A DNA stretch of 64,000 bases from Gordonia sp. UBA7599 (GTDB lineage: Bacteria > Actinomycetota > Actinomycetes > Mycobacteriales > Mycobacteriaceae). The position numbers and the translations under genes were made by a program. The notes below the pieces were generated by a model. That model was given only the letters and a program-made list of their open reading frames with translations, was not told the origin of the DNA and ran no database searches. The stretch is taken from positions 6,343-70,342 of the forward strand of contig DLKD01000139.1 of assembly GCA_002477755.1 (NCBI GenBank). The letters run 5' to 3'. Position 1 is the first letter of the stretch. The number at the start of each line of letters is the position of its first letter. Shown piece after piece: positions 17,316 to 25,134 of this stretch.

Positions 17316-18902
17316 GTGACTGACAACGACGTTATCGCGACCGGTCGAGACGGTGTGGGAGTCGCGCAGCCGACGTACGACGCCATCGTCGTCGGCGCGG
17401 GCTTCGGCGGCATTGGTGCGGCCATTGAGCTCAAACGGCAGGGTGTGCAGAGCATCGCGATCGTCGAGCGCGAGGACGACCTCGGCGGAACCTGGCACGT
17501 GAACCACTATCCGGGTCTCGCCGTGGACATCGCGTCGGTGACTTACAGCTACTCTTTCGAGCCCAACCCGTTCTGGTCGCGGCTCTTCGCGCCGGGGGCC
17601 GAGCTCAAGCGCTACGCCGAGCACGTCGCCGACAAGTACGACCTGCGCCGACACATGGTCTTCGGCGAGCAGATCGAGCGTGCGGAGTGGGATGACTCCG
17701 CATCGTTTTGGCGGGTCTACAGCGAGGACGGCACCGAGCGGACTGCCCGGCTCCTGCTTACCGCCACCGGGTTCCTGTCGCAGCCGCACACGCCGGCGAT
17801 CCCCGGGATCAAGACATTCAAAGGCACCGTCATCCACACCACCGCGTGGCAAGACGGTCACGACTTCACCGGTGAGCGCGTCGCGGTGATCGGTACCGGC
17901 GCCACCGCAGTCCAGCTGATCCCCGAGATCGCCAAGCAGGCCGATGACCTCACCGTCTTCCAGCGCACCCCGATTTGGGTGGTGCCGAAGTTGGACTTCG
18001 CGATTCCACGGGCCGTGCAGCAGTTGTTCGCCCGCGTTCCAGCCACCCAGAAGGCGGCACGGCTGGTGAACACGAGCTTGCTCGAGCTGCTCATGGTCAC
18101 CGGCGTGTTGCATTTCAAGCAGTTCAAGGTCGCCAACCGCGGCGCCGTCGCCCTTGCGAAGGCCCACCTCAAGCGCCAAGTCCCCGACCCCGAGCTGCGC
18201 GAGAAGCTGACGCCCGACTACGACTTCGGTTGCAAGCGTCCGACCTTCTCCAACGAGTACTTCGCGTCGTTCACCAAACCGAACGTCGCGCTCCAGACCT
18301 CGTCCATCGTGAAGATCGATCCCGACGGGATCATCACGGCCGACGGCGAGAAAGTGCAGATCGACACTTTGGTCCTCGCCACCGGTTTCGACCTGTGGGA
18401 CACCAACTTCCCGGCGTTCGAGATCCGCGGCCGCGACGGCATGGATCTGGGGAAGTGGTGGCGCGCCGAGAGGTTCCAAGCTTACGAGGGAATCACTGTG
18501 CCGAAGTTCCCGAACTTCTTCACCCTCAACAGCCCGTACTCCTACAGCGGCCTCTCGTACTTCACGACGATCGAGGGGCAGATGCGCCACATCGCCCGGC
18601 TGCTCGGCGAAGTGAAGCGTCGCAAGGCCACGAGGTTCGAGGTGACCGAGGAGGCCAACGCGCGCTTCCTCGATGACGTGACCCGTCGGCTGGACTCGTC
18701 GGTCTTCTATCGCGGCGACTGCTCGAGCGCGAACAGCTATTACTTCAACCATGCCGGTGAGGCGACCCTGCTGCGGCCCCGCTCGACGCCGGGAACGCTG
18801 CACGAGATGGCGACATTCCCACTCGAGGACTATTCGTTTGCGGGTCCGGCGGTGACCTCGGTGGGCCGTCCGGCGACCAAGTCGCCCAGCGCCAAACCGT
18901 AG
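17316..18902 (+). CDS. Class B flavin monooxygenase, Baeyer-Villiger type
   Basis: This 528-residue FAD/NADPH-dependent monooxygenase inserts one oxygen atom into ketones or heteroatoms. Features are the FAD Rossmann motif GAGFGGIGAAIEL (about residues 26-38), the GGTWHVNHYPG segment, the Baeyer-Villiger fingerprint FKGTVIHTTAW (FxGxxxHxxxW, about 168-178), and the NADPH Rossmann motif GTGATAVQLIPEIA (about 192-205). The frame is open upstream, but GTG 17316 after AGCGGGGGAA is the sensible start. Its last 73 bases overlap, antisense, the 3' end of the membrane gene at 18830. It is an accessory gene relative to the conserved chromosome order; the substrate is unknown. Confidence 0.92.
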   Translation: MTDNDVIATGRDGVGVAQPTYDAIVVGAGFGGIGAAIELKRQGVQSIAIVEREDDLGGTWHVNHYPGLAVDIASVTYSYSFEPNPFWSRLFAPGAELKRYAEHVADKYDLRRHMVFGEQIERAEWDDSASFWRVYSEDGTERTARLLLTATGFLSQPHTPAIPGIKTFKGTVIHTTAWQDGHDFTGERVAVIGTGATAVQLIPEIAKQADDLTVFQRTPIWVVPKLDFAIPRAVQQLFARVPATQKAARLVNTSLLELLMVTGVLHFKQFKVANRGAVALAKAHLKRQVPDPELREKLTPDYDFGCKRPTFSNEYFASFTKPNVALQTSSIVKIDPDGIITADGEKVQIDTLVLATGFDLWDTNFPAFEIRGRDGMDLGKWWRAERFQAYEGITVPKFPNFFTLNSPYSYSGLSYFTTIEGQMRHIARLLGEVKRRKATRFEVTEEANARFLDDVTRRLDSSVFYRGDCSSANSYYFNHAGEATLLRPRSTPGTLHEMATFPLEDYSFAGPAVTSVGRPATKSPSAKP

Positions 18903-19570
18903 CGGCCCCAGCGGGCGTCGAAGCCGTCGGCACGTCGTGTGGCCCGCTCGAGCTTCGACGGCGAGTAGTGCCGTTTGGCCCACGTCGATTGCGGCCGCGC
19001 CAAGCGGATGGCGCCGATCCAGGCGATCGGCGGAAGGAAAGCGCCGACGATGGCGGTCGAATACTTTCCCTTCCGCACGCAGACCACGACGGCCAGCAGG
19101 TGCACCGGTAGGTTCGCCAAGACGACCAGCGATCCGACGTGGAGCGTGCCGTCGTTCTCCAGCGGGTTCACGCCCAGCGCCATAAGGCCCAAGACCGCAC
19201 CGGTCAGCATCACCACTTGGACCGACAGTTGCCCTTCGCTCGACCAGTAGACGTCCTGCAGATGCAGGAGCAGTGCGAACTCGTCGAGGACCAGGGAGGA
19301 CCCGACGCCGATCAATATGGCGCTGATCGCCGCCATCGGTGCGGCACCGTGCGCGGCGACCGAGCCGAACCCGCCGCCGATCGTCAAGATGATGCCGGGG
19401 ATGGAGTGGTGGATGTGGACGCCGCTTGCGACATTGTCATGGAACGGACCCTTGCCGGCCCGGATCAGGCGGGTGATGGTGCGCGTGATGACGAAGGTGG
19501 TGAGGAAGGCGATGAACAGCAGCGTTAGTGGCAGTCGGCCGGGTGCGGTGAAGTTGTCGACGACGCTCAT
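18830..19570 (-). CDS. Multi-pass membrane protein with HIHH motif
   Basis: This 246-residue integral membrane protein has about six hydrophobic helices, starting with LPLTLLFIAFLTTFVITRTI. A conserved-looking SGVHIHHSIPGIILTIGGGF lies between helices 1 and 2, and the C-terminal tail is cytoplasmic and basic (WAKRHYSPSKLERATRRAD). The three clustered histidines could bind metal, but no function is known. ATG 19570 overlaps the stop of the CoA-binding gene as ATGA, so the pair is translationally coupled. Its final 73 bases overlap the monooxygenase gene on the other strand. Confidence 0.82.
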   Translation of the reverse strand: MSVVDNFTAPGRLPLTLLFIAFLTTFVITRTITRLIRAGKGPFHDNVASGVHIHHSIPGIILTIGGGFGSVAAHGAAPMAAISAILIGVGSSLVLDEFALLLHLQDVYWSSEGQLSVQVVMLTGAVLGLMALGVNPLENDGTLHVGSLVVLANLPVHLLAVVVCVRKGKYSTAIVGAFLPPIAWIGAIRLARPQSTWAKRHYSPSKLERATRRADGFDARWGRYGLALGDLVAGRPTEVTAGPANE

Positions 19571-19995
19571 CGGCGCGCAACGATCCCGCTTCTGCGTTGT
19601 TCGATGATCAGGCAGCGGTCCTCGACGTAGGCCATCCCGGCATCCGCGGCGATTGCGCGCGCCTCGGGCGAGGTGATCCCCAGTTGCAGCCACAGTGCCG
19701 TGGCACCCGCCTCGGCTGCGGCGCGTGCCACGGCCGCGCAGTCTGCTGACGGTCGGAACACGTCGACGAGGCCGACCTGTTCGGGGATGTCGGCGATGCT
19801 CCGGTACACCGGCTCGCCGACGATTTCCTCGGCGTGCGGGTTGACCGGGATGATCCGCCACCCGTGCTGCTGCATATAGGCGGGCACCTCATTGGCAGCT
19901 TTGGCGGGATCGGCGCTCGCGCCGACGACGGTGATCGTGTCGTAGGCCGTCAGAATCTTCTCGACGATGGCATCGGTCGCGGCGCGGTCGGTCAT
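19567..19995 (-). CDS. CoA-binding domain protein (YccU-like)
   Basis: This 142-residue single-domain protein has the succinyl-CoA-synthetase-type CoA-binding Rossmann fold. It shows ITVVGASADPAKAANEVPAYM, a phosphate-binding Gly-rich turn, followed by GWRIIPVNPHAEEIVGEPVYRSI, VGLVDVFRP and ALWLQLGITSPEA. Stand-alone members bind CoA but have no settled role. A TAGGCT -10 box stands seven bases before ATG 19995, suggesting its own near-leaderless transcript, although the DUF1345 gene ends only 10 bases upstream on the same strand. Confidence 0.9.
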   Translation of the reverse strand: MTDRAATDAIVEKILTAYDTITVVGASADPAKAANEVPAYMQQHGWRIIPVNPHAEEIVGEPVYRSIADIPEQVGLVDVFRPSADCAAVARAAAEAGATALWLQLGITSPEARAIAADAGMAYVEDRCLIIEQRRSGIVARR

Positions 19996-20005
19996 ACTCG
20001 CCAGC

Positions 20006-20641
20006 CTACGGGCTCAGGCTGCCGATCAGATTGATCACGAGGGCGAGGATCACGGTCCCGAACAAGAAGGAGAGCAGGGCGTGGATGAGGGCGGCCCGCC
20101 GCATCGTCGCCCCGGACAGCGCGGTGTCGGAGACGGTGAATCCCATCCCGATGGTGAATGCCACGTAGGCGAAGTCGGTGAACACCGGCGGTTCATCCTG
20201 GTTGAAGTCGATACCGCCGATCGGGTTGGTGAAGTACAGGCGCGAGTAGTAGCCGGCGAACAACGTGTGGATTGCGGTCCAGGACGTCACGACCGCGACG
20301 ATCGTCCCGAACACCATCCACGGGTCGCCGTGACGGAACAGCACCACGATGACACTGGTGAGGCTGAAGAGCGTCGCGATCACGACGATGACCACGGCCC
20401 ACGGGGTGGTGATGTCGCGCCGTTGCGCGTGTGCCTCGGTCTCCTCGGCATCCATCGGTCCCAGTGCCACCCAGGTGAGGATGATCAGAACCGTGGCCGC
20501 AGCGATCCAGAATGACAGCCGCACCTCGACGCGCCATCCGATCCACAGCCCGACCGCGATAAGGCCGCCGATCGCTGCCGAGTACAGGACCCGGCCCAGC
20601 GCTGAGAGGTTGCGCAGGCGTTGTACGGCGGCGGTCGACAT
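20006..20641 (-). CDS. DUF1345 membrane protein
   Basis: This 211-residue integral membrane protein of the DUF1345 family has five or six hydrophobic segments (for example VLYSAAIGGLIAVGLWIGW and WAVVIVVIATLFSLTSVIVVLF). The conserved loop reads SRLYFTNPIGGIDFNQDEPPVFTDFAYVAFTIGMGFTVSD in pieces around 20150-20250. The role of the family is unknown. The start is either ATG 20641 or GTG 20647; the latter overlaps the SRAP stop as GTGA. It forms a head-to-tail run with the SRAP, CoA-binding and HIHH membrane genes. Confidence 0.85.
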   Translation of the reverse strand: MSTAAVQRLRNLSALGRVLYSAAIGGLIAVGLWIGWRVEVRLSFWIAAATVLIILTWVALGPMDAEETEAHAQRRDITTPWAVVIVVIATLFSLTSVIVVLFRHGDPWMVFGTIVAVVTSWTAIHTLFAGYYSRLYFTNPIGGIDFNQDEPPVFTDFAYVAFTIGMGFTVSDTALSGATMRRAALIHALLSFLFGTVILALVINLIGSLSP

Positions 20642-20643
20642 GC

Positions 20644-21372
20644 TCACGAGACCGGATCCAACAACTGTGGCCCGTTGTTGGCCACCCGGTTCACCAGCGG
20701 CGCCACCTCGCGGATCTCGATGGCCTGCGCCAATTCCAGCGCGGGCGGCGCGAGAAGCGCGGGCGACGCCGGCGCGTCGGGATCGAGCCACTGCTCCCAC
20801 CACTGCACCGGCATGATCAGCGGCATTCGGTCGTGCACCTGCTGCAGCGGGCCGACAGCGTCGGTGGTCAGGATGGTGCAGCTCAACAGCGGAGGGTCGT
20901 CGGGTGCGCCGTCTTTCGCGCGCCATGCCGACCACAACCCGCCCATGAACAGCCGCGTGCCGTCGGCCGGGGACATGAAGTAGGGGACCTTTATCGCCTT
21001 CCCGTCGTCGTCGACGGCTTTACGCCACTCATACCAACCATCCATCGGCACGAGGCACCGCTTGTTCTTGACTGCCGCGCGGAACGACGCCTTCTCCGCG
21101 GCGGTCTCGGCGCGCGCGTTGAACAGCGAACTCTTGCCGATCTCCTTGGCCCACGGCGGGATCAGGCCCCACCGCATGGCACGGATCCGCCGCGTTGCCT
21201 CGGAATCGGGATCCTCGCGTGCATGCCGTTCGACGACGGTCAGGATCGTCGTCGTCGGCGCAACGTTGTAGTTCTCCCAGTCCTTCTCGAGGGTGACCGG
21301 CACCTCGTTGACGGCGTCGATCTCCGCGGCGAGCTTCGCCGGATCCGTGGTCACCGCATACCGTCCGCACAT
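20644..21372 (-). CDS. SRAP domain protein (HMCES/YedK family abasic-site shield)
   Basis: This 242-residue SOS-response-associated peptidase-family protein covalently caps abasic sites in single-stranded DNA through a thiazolidine link. The catalytic Cys2 (MCGRYAVT) is present, as are NVAPTT, WGLIPPWAKE, NARAET, GWYEWRK and the active-site HDRMP, so it should be functional. The homologue is Rv3226c. A TAGCAT -10 box lies exactly six bases upstream of ATG 21372, suggesting a leaderless transcript. It diverges from sigH, whose SigH-type promoter begins 31 bases beyond this start codon. Confidence 0.94.
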   Translation of the reverse strand: MCGRYAVTTDPAKLAAEIDAVNEVPVTLEKDWENYNVAPTTTILTVVERHAREDPDSEATRRIRAMRWGLIPPWAKEIGKSSLFNARAETAAEKASFRAAVKNKRCLVPMDGWYEWRKAVDDDGKAIKVPYFMSPADGTRLFMGGLWSAWRAKDGAPDDPPLLSCTILTTDAVGPLQQVHDRMPLIMPVQWWEQWLDPDAPASPALLAPPALELAQAIEIREVAPLVNRVANNGPQLLDPVS

Positions 21373-21402
21373 GGCTCCATGCTAGGCAGATGCCCCGACA
21401 CC

Positions 21403-21430
21403 GGGAATGCTGACCGACTGCGACGCGTTG
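21403..21430 (+). promoter_or_regulatory. SigH-type promoter upstream of sigH
   Basis: GGGAAT (21403-21408), 17 bases, then CGTT (21426-21429) match the SigH/SigR consensus of a GGGAAY -35 and GTT -10. The transcript would start about 190 bases before the sigH start codon, giving positive autoregulation. A SigA-like TACAAT (21552-21557) closer to the gene may supply basal expression. Bases 21431-21624 show no convincing separate gene. Confidence 0.7.
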
Positions 21431-21624
21431 ACATCTCGCAGAAGGCGCGGCGATGACGCGGAACGGCAACAGGTGGCGGTGCAGAGGTGACGACGGTGTC
21501 ATGCACGACGGCGGACCCGGTCGGGTGGACCGCGGACCCGGTGGCGCAGCGTACAATTTTCGGCTCGGTAGACTTGGGCAAGCGTCTGGTGGATCTGCGC
21601 CCGGCGCGAACCGAAAGGACCGAC

Positions 21625-22308
21625 TTGACCGAAGCGGCCACCGATCAGCCCGACGAGCAACCGACGCCCGAGACCGACGCCGATGAGCGCGTCGAGACCG
21701 ACGAGGAGCGCACCGCGCGGTTCGAGCGCGACGCACTGCCGCTGCTCGACCAGCTCTATGGTGCCGCGCTGCGCATGACGCGCAACCCCGCCGACGCCGA
21801 AGACCTCGTCCAGGAGACCTACATCAAGGCGTTCTCGGCGTTCTCGTCCTTCCGCGACGGCACCAATCTCAAAGCGTGGCTGTACCGGATCCTGACGAAC
21901 ACCTACATCAACAGCTACCGGAAGAAGCAGCGACAGCCAGCGCAGTACCCGACCGACGAGATCACCGACTGGCAGCTCGCGCAGACCGCCGAGCACAGTT
22001 CGACGGGTCTGCGATCGGCGGAGATCGAGGCGCTTGACGCGCTTCCCGACGACGAGATCAAAGAGGCCCTGCAGGCGCTGCCCGAGGATTTCCGCATGGC
22101 GGTGTACTACGCCGACGTCGAGGGGCTGCCGTACAAGGAGATTGCCGAGATCATGGACACTCCCATCGGTACCGTGATGTCGCGGCTGCACCGGGGTCGG
22201 CGCCAGTTGCGCGACCTGCTCGCCGATGTGGCGCGCGAACGGGGTTTCAATCGGGGCGACGGGGTCAAGCGGGATGACAAGGCCGCGGAGACGGAGGCGG
22301 CACTGTGA
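21625..22308 (+). CDS. sigH: ECF sigma factor SigH (oxidative/heat/thiol stress)
   Basis: SigH directs RNA polymerase to thiol-oxidative-stress genes and is held by the redox anti-sigma factor encoded next. The 227 residues contain region 2 ([31 protein letters not shown]) and the very conserved [24 protein letters not shown]. Region 4 is [41 protein letters not shown], split across the C-terminus. I chose TTG 21625, five bases after AAAGGA; the frame is open upstream to 21487. The rshA start overlaps its stop as GTGA. Identity to mycobacterial SigH is high throughout as I read it. Confidence 0.96.
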   Translation: MTEAATDQPDEQPTPETDADERVETDEERTARFERDALPLLDQLYGAALRMTRNPADAEDLVQETYIKAFSAFSSFRDGTNLKAWLYRILTNTYINSYRKKQRQPAQYPTDEITDWQLAQTAEHSSTGLRSAEIEALDALPDDEIKEALQALPEDFRMAVYYADVEGLPYKEIAEIMDTPIGTVMSRLHRGRRQLRDLLADVARERGFNRGDGVKRDDKAAETEAAL

Positions 22309-22652
22309 GCGAGCACGATCCCGAGTTCGAGGCGCTCGACTGCACGAATGTCCTCGCCGACGTCTGGCTGCTGCTGGACAACGAGTGCGACGCCGGTGCG
22401 CGCGCACGGTTGCAGGAGCACCTCGACCGCTGCCCGTCGTGCTTGGCGCAGTACGGCATCGAGCGCCAGATCAAGGAATTGATCGGGCGCAAGTGTGGCG
22501 GCGATCGGGCACCGCAGGGCTTGGCGGACCGGCTGCGCGTGCAGTTCCGCCAATCGACGGTCATCACGGCGAGCTCGGACGGTCAATCGGTGACGCACAC
22601 CCGGGTCACGCACACGACCGTGGAAACAGAAAACCCGGGCGACCGGCGATAG
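22305..22652 (+). CDS. rshA: Anti-sigma factor RshA (RsrA-type zinc redox switch)
   Basis: This 115-residue zinc-binding anti-sigma factor releases SigH when its cysteines are oxidised. The ZAS motif is present as His39-x3-Cys43-x2-Cys46 (HLDRCPSC) with the partner Cys13 upstream (LDCTNV), matching the residues that hold zinc and form the disulfide in RsrA. GTG 22305 overlaps the sigH stop, so synthesis is coupled one to one. The C-terminal third is a low-complexity Thr/Val tail ([18 protein letters not shown]). Its 3' end runs into a hairpin. Confidence 0.93.
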   Translation: MSEHDPEFEALDCTNVLADVWLLLDNECDAGARARLQEHLDRCPSCLAQYGIERQIKELIGRKCGGDRAPQGLADRLRVQFRQSTVITASSDGQSVTHTRVTHTTVETENPGDRR

Positions 22653-22671
22653 CACCGGCGGCACCCGGGTT
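22632..22671. terminator. Hairpin between rshA and bL37 genes
   Basis: AACCCGGG (22632-22639) and CCCGGGTT (22664-22671) are perfect inverted arms, with smaller CCGG pairings in between. The rshA stop lies in the loop. There is no U tract, so it is a possible intrinsic terminator for convergent transcripts rather than a sure one. Confidence 0.45.
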
Positions 22672-22688
22672 CGATCCGAGGTATCGGA

Positions 22689-22763
22689 TCAGGCGTTCGG
22701 CCGCTTGCCGTGGTTGGCGGCGTTCTTCTTGCGAGCGCGCTTCTTGCGTCCACGCTTACCCAT
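22689..22763 (-). CDS. Ribosomal protein bL37 (24 residues)
   Basis: This 24-residue, extremely basic peptide starts MGKRGRKKRARKK and ends ANHGKRPNA. It matches the small actinobacterial large-subunit protein bL37 seen in mycobacterial ribosome structures; only the middle differs. An AAGGAG-type Shine-Dalgarno stands upstream of ATG 22763. It would occupy an rRNA pocket in the 50S subunit. It lies between rshA (convergent) and the biotinyl-protein gene (divergent). It is easily missed because of its size, but the sequence match and ribosome site make it convincing. Confidence 0.88.
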   Translation of the reverse strand: MGKRGRKKRARKKNAANHGKRPNA

Positions 22764-22843
22764 TGGGACTCTCCTTCTCCGGTGGTAACCCGCCCATTGT
22801 TCCATGCTGCCCACCGCAATCGGAAAACGGTTACCGTTGGCAC

Positions 22844-23059
22844 ATGCCTGAAGACGTTGTTGCCGAGATCGTGGCCACTGTTCTCGAGGTGCGTGTCGCC
22901 GACGGCCAGTCTGTCGACGTCGGCGACACGCTGGTCCTGCTCGAGTCGATGAAGATGGAGATCCCCGTCCTCGCCGAGGACGCCGGGGTGCTCGACGAGG
23001 TCAAGGTCGCCGTCGACGACGTCATCCAGGCCGGCGACATCATCGCGACCTACAAGTAG
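22844..23059 (+). CDS. Biotin/lipoyl-attachment domain protein (TB7.3-like)
   Basis: This 71-residue stand-alone biotinyl domain is homologous to Rv3221c (TB7.3). The modification site is the Lys of ESMKMEI (about residues 33-39), flanked by the usual hammerhead beta strands (VLEVRVADGQSVDVGDTLVLL and then DDVIQAGDIIATYK). With no carboxylase domains attached, its partner enzyme is unknown. TACCGT (22832-22837) lies exactly six bases before ATG 22844, a leaderless signature. The pdtaS gene begins five bases after its stop. Confidence 0.92.
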   Translation: MPEDVVAEIVATVLEVRVADGQSVDVGDTLVLLESMKMEIPVLAEDAGVLDEVKVAVDDVIQAGDIIATYK

Positions 23060-23064
23060 TCGGC

Positions 23065-24606
23065 TTGTCGACCCTTTCCGACCTCCTCGCCGCCCATACC
23101 GGGCTGTCTGCCGAACAGGGCGGGCACCTGCAGCGCCTCGTCGGGGAATGGCAGCTGCTCGCCGACCTCTCGTTCGCCGATCTGCTGCTTTCCGTCCCCG
23201 AGGCGACACTCCCGGAATCGTCGGTCCCGGAATCGCCGCCGGGTTTCCTGACTGTGGCACAGTGCCGACCCAACACGGCTGCGACGGTCCTACCCGTCGA
23301 CGAGGTCGCCCACGAGGTCGACGAGGACAGTGCCGGGGTGCTGCGGTCGGCGATGGCCCGGCCGGCGATCCTCATCGACTCCGGCACCACACACGCCGGC
23401 GAGTCCATACGCCGCGACCTCACCCCGGTCCGCTACGACGGTGAGGTGATCGCTGTGCTCACCAGGGCGGTCGCCGACGCCGCGCACCGCGTGCCGTCGC
23501 CGCTCGAGCGCGCCTATCACGCATCGGCCGACGACCTGTACCAAATGGTCGCCGACGGGACCTTTCCGCCCGACGAGGGGACCGAGGCCGGATTGTCGAC
23601 GCCGCGCGCGGGCGACGGTTTCGTGCGGATCGATGCCAACGGCCTCGTCCGATACGCGAGTCCCAACGCGCTGTCGGCCTTCCACCGGATGGGCTTCAAC
23701 AGTGATCTGACGGGGGAGCGGTTGGCCGAGGTGCTCGCCGACCTCGTCACCGATGCCTTCGGCGCCCAGGACGCCGCCGGAATGATTCGGCTCGCCGCGT
23801 CGGGTCCCGCCGTGGATCCCGGAGCCGAGTTGCCCGTGTTGCGCATGGAGGTGGACTCCCGGCGTGCGACGGTCCTGGTGCGCGCCGTCCCGCTGCGACC
23901 GCGGGGAGTCGCGACCGGGGCTATCGTGCTGATTCGCGACGTCACCGAGGTCAAGCGCCGCGACCGTGCCCTGATCAGCAAGGACGCGACGATCCGCGAG
24001 ATCCATCACCGGGTGAAGAACAACCTGCAGAGCGTCTCAGCCCTGCTGCGCCTGCAGGCGCGGCGGACGGTGAACCCGGAGGCGCGGACCGCGCTCACCG
24101 AGGCGGTCCGGCGCGTGGCGTCCATCGCCCTGGTCCACGAATTCCTGTCCGGCAGCGTCGACGAGGAGGTCGACGTCGACGAGGTCGTGCGCCGTCTGCT
24201 GCCCGTCCTGGTCGACGCAACGAGTGCCAGTGCCGGACACGTGCGGGTCGACGTCGACGGCCGCTTCGGGGTGCTGCCCGCCGAGCTGGCGATGCCACTG
24301 GTGATGGTGCTCACCGAGCTCATCCAGAACTCCGTCGAGCACGGTTTCGCCGATGGGCGCGCCGGGCGGATCGAAGTCACCGCGCAGCGCGGCCTTCGCG
24401 ACCTGACGATTGTGGTCCGCGACGACGGGGAGGGGATCGCCGACGACTTCGACGTCGAACGCAGTGGGCACCTCGGGCTGCAGATCGTGCAGACGCTCGT
24501 CCAGATCGACCTGGGTGGCACAGTGGAATTCGGCAACGCCGAGGATGGTGGCGCATCGGTGCGGGTGGTCGTCCCGCTCACCGGACTGAAGGGCTCGCGG
24601 GACTGA
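23065..24606 (+). CDS. pdtaS: Sensor histidine kinase PdtaS
   Basis: PdtaS is a soluble HWE/HisKA_2-type histidine kinase that phosphorylates the ANTAR antiterminator PdtaR (gene not in this window). The 513 residues comprise an N-terminal GAF-like domain (WQLLADLSFADLLL to LTPVRYDGEVIAVLT), a PAS domain (about 180-310, ending GAIVLIRDVTEVKRRD), and the dimerisation/phospho-acceptor segment IREIHHRVKNNLQSVSALL. The HATPase domain carries N (ELIQNSVEHGF), G1 (DDGEGI) and G2 (GHLGLQIV) boxes. No membrane segment is present. TTG 23065 reproduces the mycobacterial N-terminus STLSDLLAAHT. It is cotranscribed with the biotinyl-domain gene. Confidence 0.95.
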   Translation: MSTLSDLLAAHTGLSAEQGGHLQRLVGEWQLLADLSFADLLLSVPEATLPESSVPESPPGFLTVAQCRPNTAATVLPVDEVAHEVDEDSAGVLRSAMARPAILIDSGTTHAGESIRRDLTPVRYDGEVIAVLTRAVADAAHRVPSPLERAYHASADDLYQMVADGTFPPDEGTEAGLSTPRAGDGFVRIDANGLVRYASPNALSAFHRMGFNSDLTGERLAEVLADLVTDAFGAQDAAGMIRLAASGPAVDPGAELPVLRMEVDSRRATVLVRAVPLRPRGVATGAIVLIRDVTEVKRRDRALISKDATIREIHHRVKNNLQSVSALLRLQARRTVNPEARTALTEAVRRVASIALVHEFLSGSVDEEVDVDEVVRRLLPVLVDATSASAGHVRVDVDGRFGVLPAELAMPLVMVLTELIQNSVEHGFADGRAGRIEVTAQRGLRDLTIVVRDDGEGIADDFDVERSGHLGLQIVQTLVQIDLGGTVEFGNAEDGGASVRVVVPLTGLKGSRD

Positions 24607-24644
24607 GACGCCCTGGGCGACTACAAGGACTCGGGAGACCAACG

Positions 24645-24680
24645 AAGAGCCCCGGACACCCGATGGTGTCCGGGGCTCTT
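24645..24680. terminator. Bidirectional intrinsic terminator between pdtaS and whiB1
   Basis: AAGAGCCCCGGACACC (24645-24660) and its perfect 16-base inverse (24665-24680) enclose a CGAT loop. The outer A/T bases give a short U run on either strand. It sits between convergent genes, 39 bases after the pdtaS stop and 11 before the whiB1 stop. Confidence 0.88.
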
Positions 24681-24690
24681 CTGAAGCGGT

Positions 24691-24945
24691 TTAGACGCTG
24701 CTGCGGGTGCGGGTGCGCGCGTTGCGGCGCTTGAGCGCGCGGCGCTCGTCCTCGCTCATGCCGCCCCAGACGCCGGCGTCCTGGCCGGAGTCGAGTGCCC
24801 AGGTCAGGCACTCGGCGGTCACCGGGCAGCGGTTGCAGACAAGCTTTGCGTCAGCGATCTGCGCGATGGCCGGTCCACTGGTCCCCACAGGGAAGAACAG
24901 CTCCGGGTCTTCGTCACGACAGATAGCCTTGTGGCGCCAATCCAT
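24691..24945 (-). CDS. whiB1: WhiB1, nitric-oxide-responsive [4Fe-4S] regulator
   Basis: This 84-residue Wbl-family protein binds SigA region 4 and loses its iron-sulfur cluster on exposure to nitric oxide. Cluster ligands Cys9, Cys37, Cys40 and Cys46 are all present (AIC..., VCNRCPVTAEC), followed by the beta-turn GVWGGMSEDER and a basic tail (RRALKRRNARTRTR). ATG 24945 follows AGAGGAG with a long untranslated leader. The 189 bases upstream contain a CRP-type box and no other gene. whiB1 is essential in mycobacteria. Confidence 0.96.
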   Translation of the reverse strand: MDWRHKAICRDEDPELFFPVGTSGPAIAQIADAKLVCNRCPVTAECLTWALDSGQDAGVWGGMSEDERRALKRRNARTRTRSSV

Positions 24946-25074
24946 TTCTTCAAATCTCCTCTTACGCGCGCCGATGCGCGCCCGTCAAAGCCTCGTCGGG
25001 CGTCGGCTGGTGTTTTTCCTTTTGGCTGTTGTCACGGGCGGGCTACTGGAGAGTAACTGACGCTCGTGGGTCCT

Positions 25075-25090
25075 TGTGAATACTTTCACG
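25075..25090. promoter_or_regulatory. CRP-type binding site upstream of whiB1
   Basis: TGTGAATACTTTCACG matches the CRP/Crp consensus TGTGAN6TCACA at 9 of 10 fixed positions. Its centre is about 137 bases upstream of the whiB1 start codon. In M. tuberculosis whiB1 is a known direct target of the cAMP-receptor protein Rv3676, so the site fits established regulation. The exact promoter hexamers here are unclear. Confidence 0.65.
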
Positions 25091-25134
25091 AATCCGGATT
25101 AAGTCAAGAGGCTTTCGTTAACACGTGTGCAACG

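Noticed and set aside
17298-18983. Antisense frame opposite the flavin monooxygenase
   Set aside because: No domain match, and the monooxygenase motifs are unmistakable on the plus strand.
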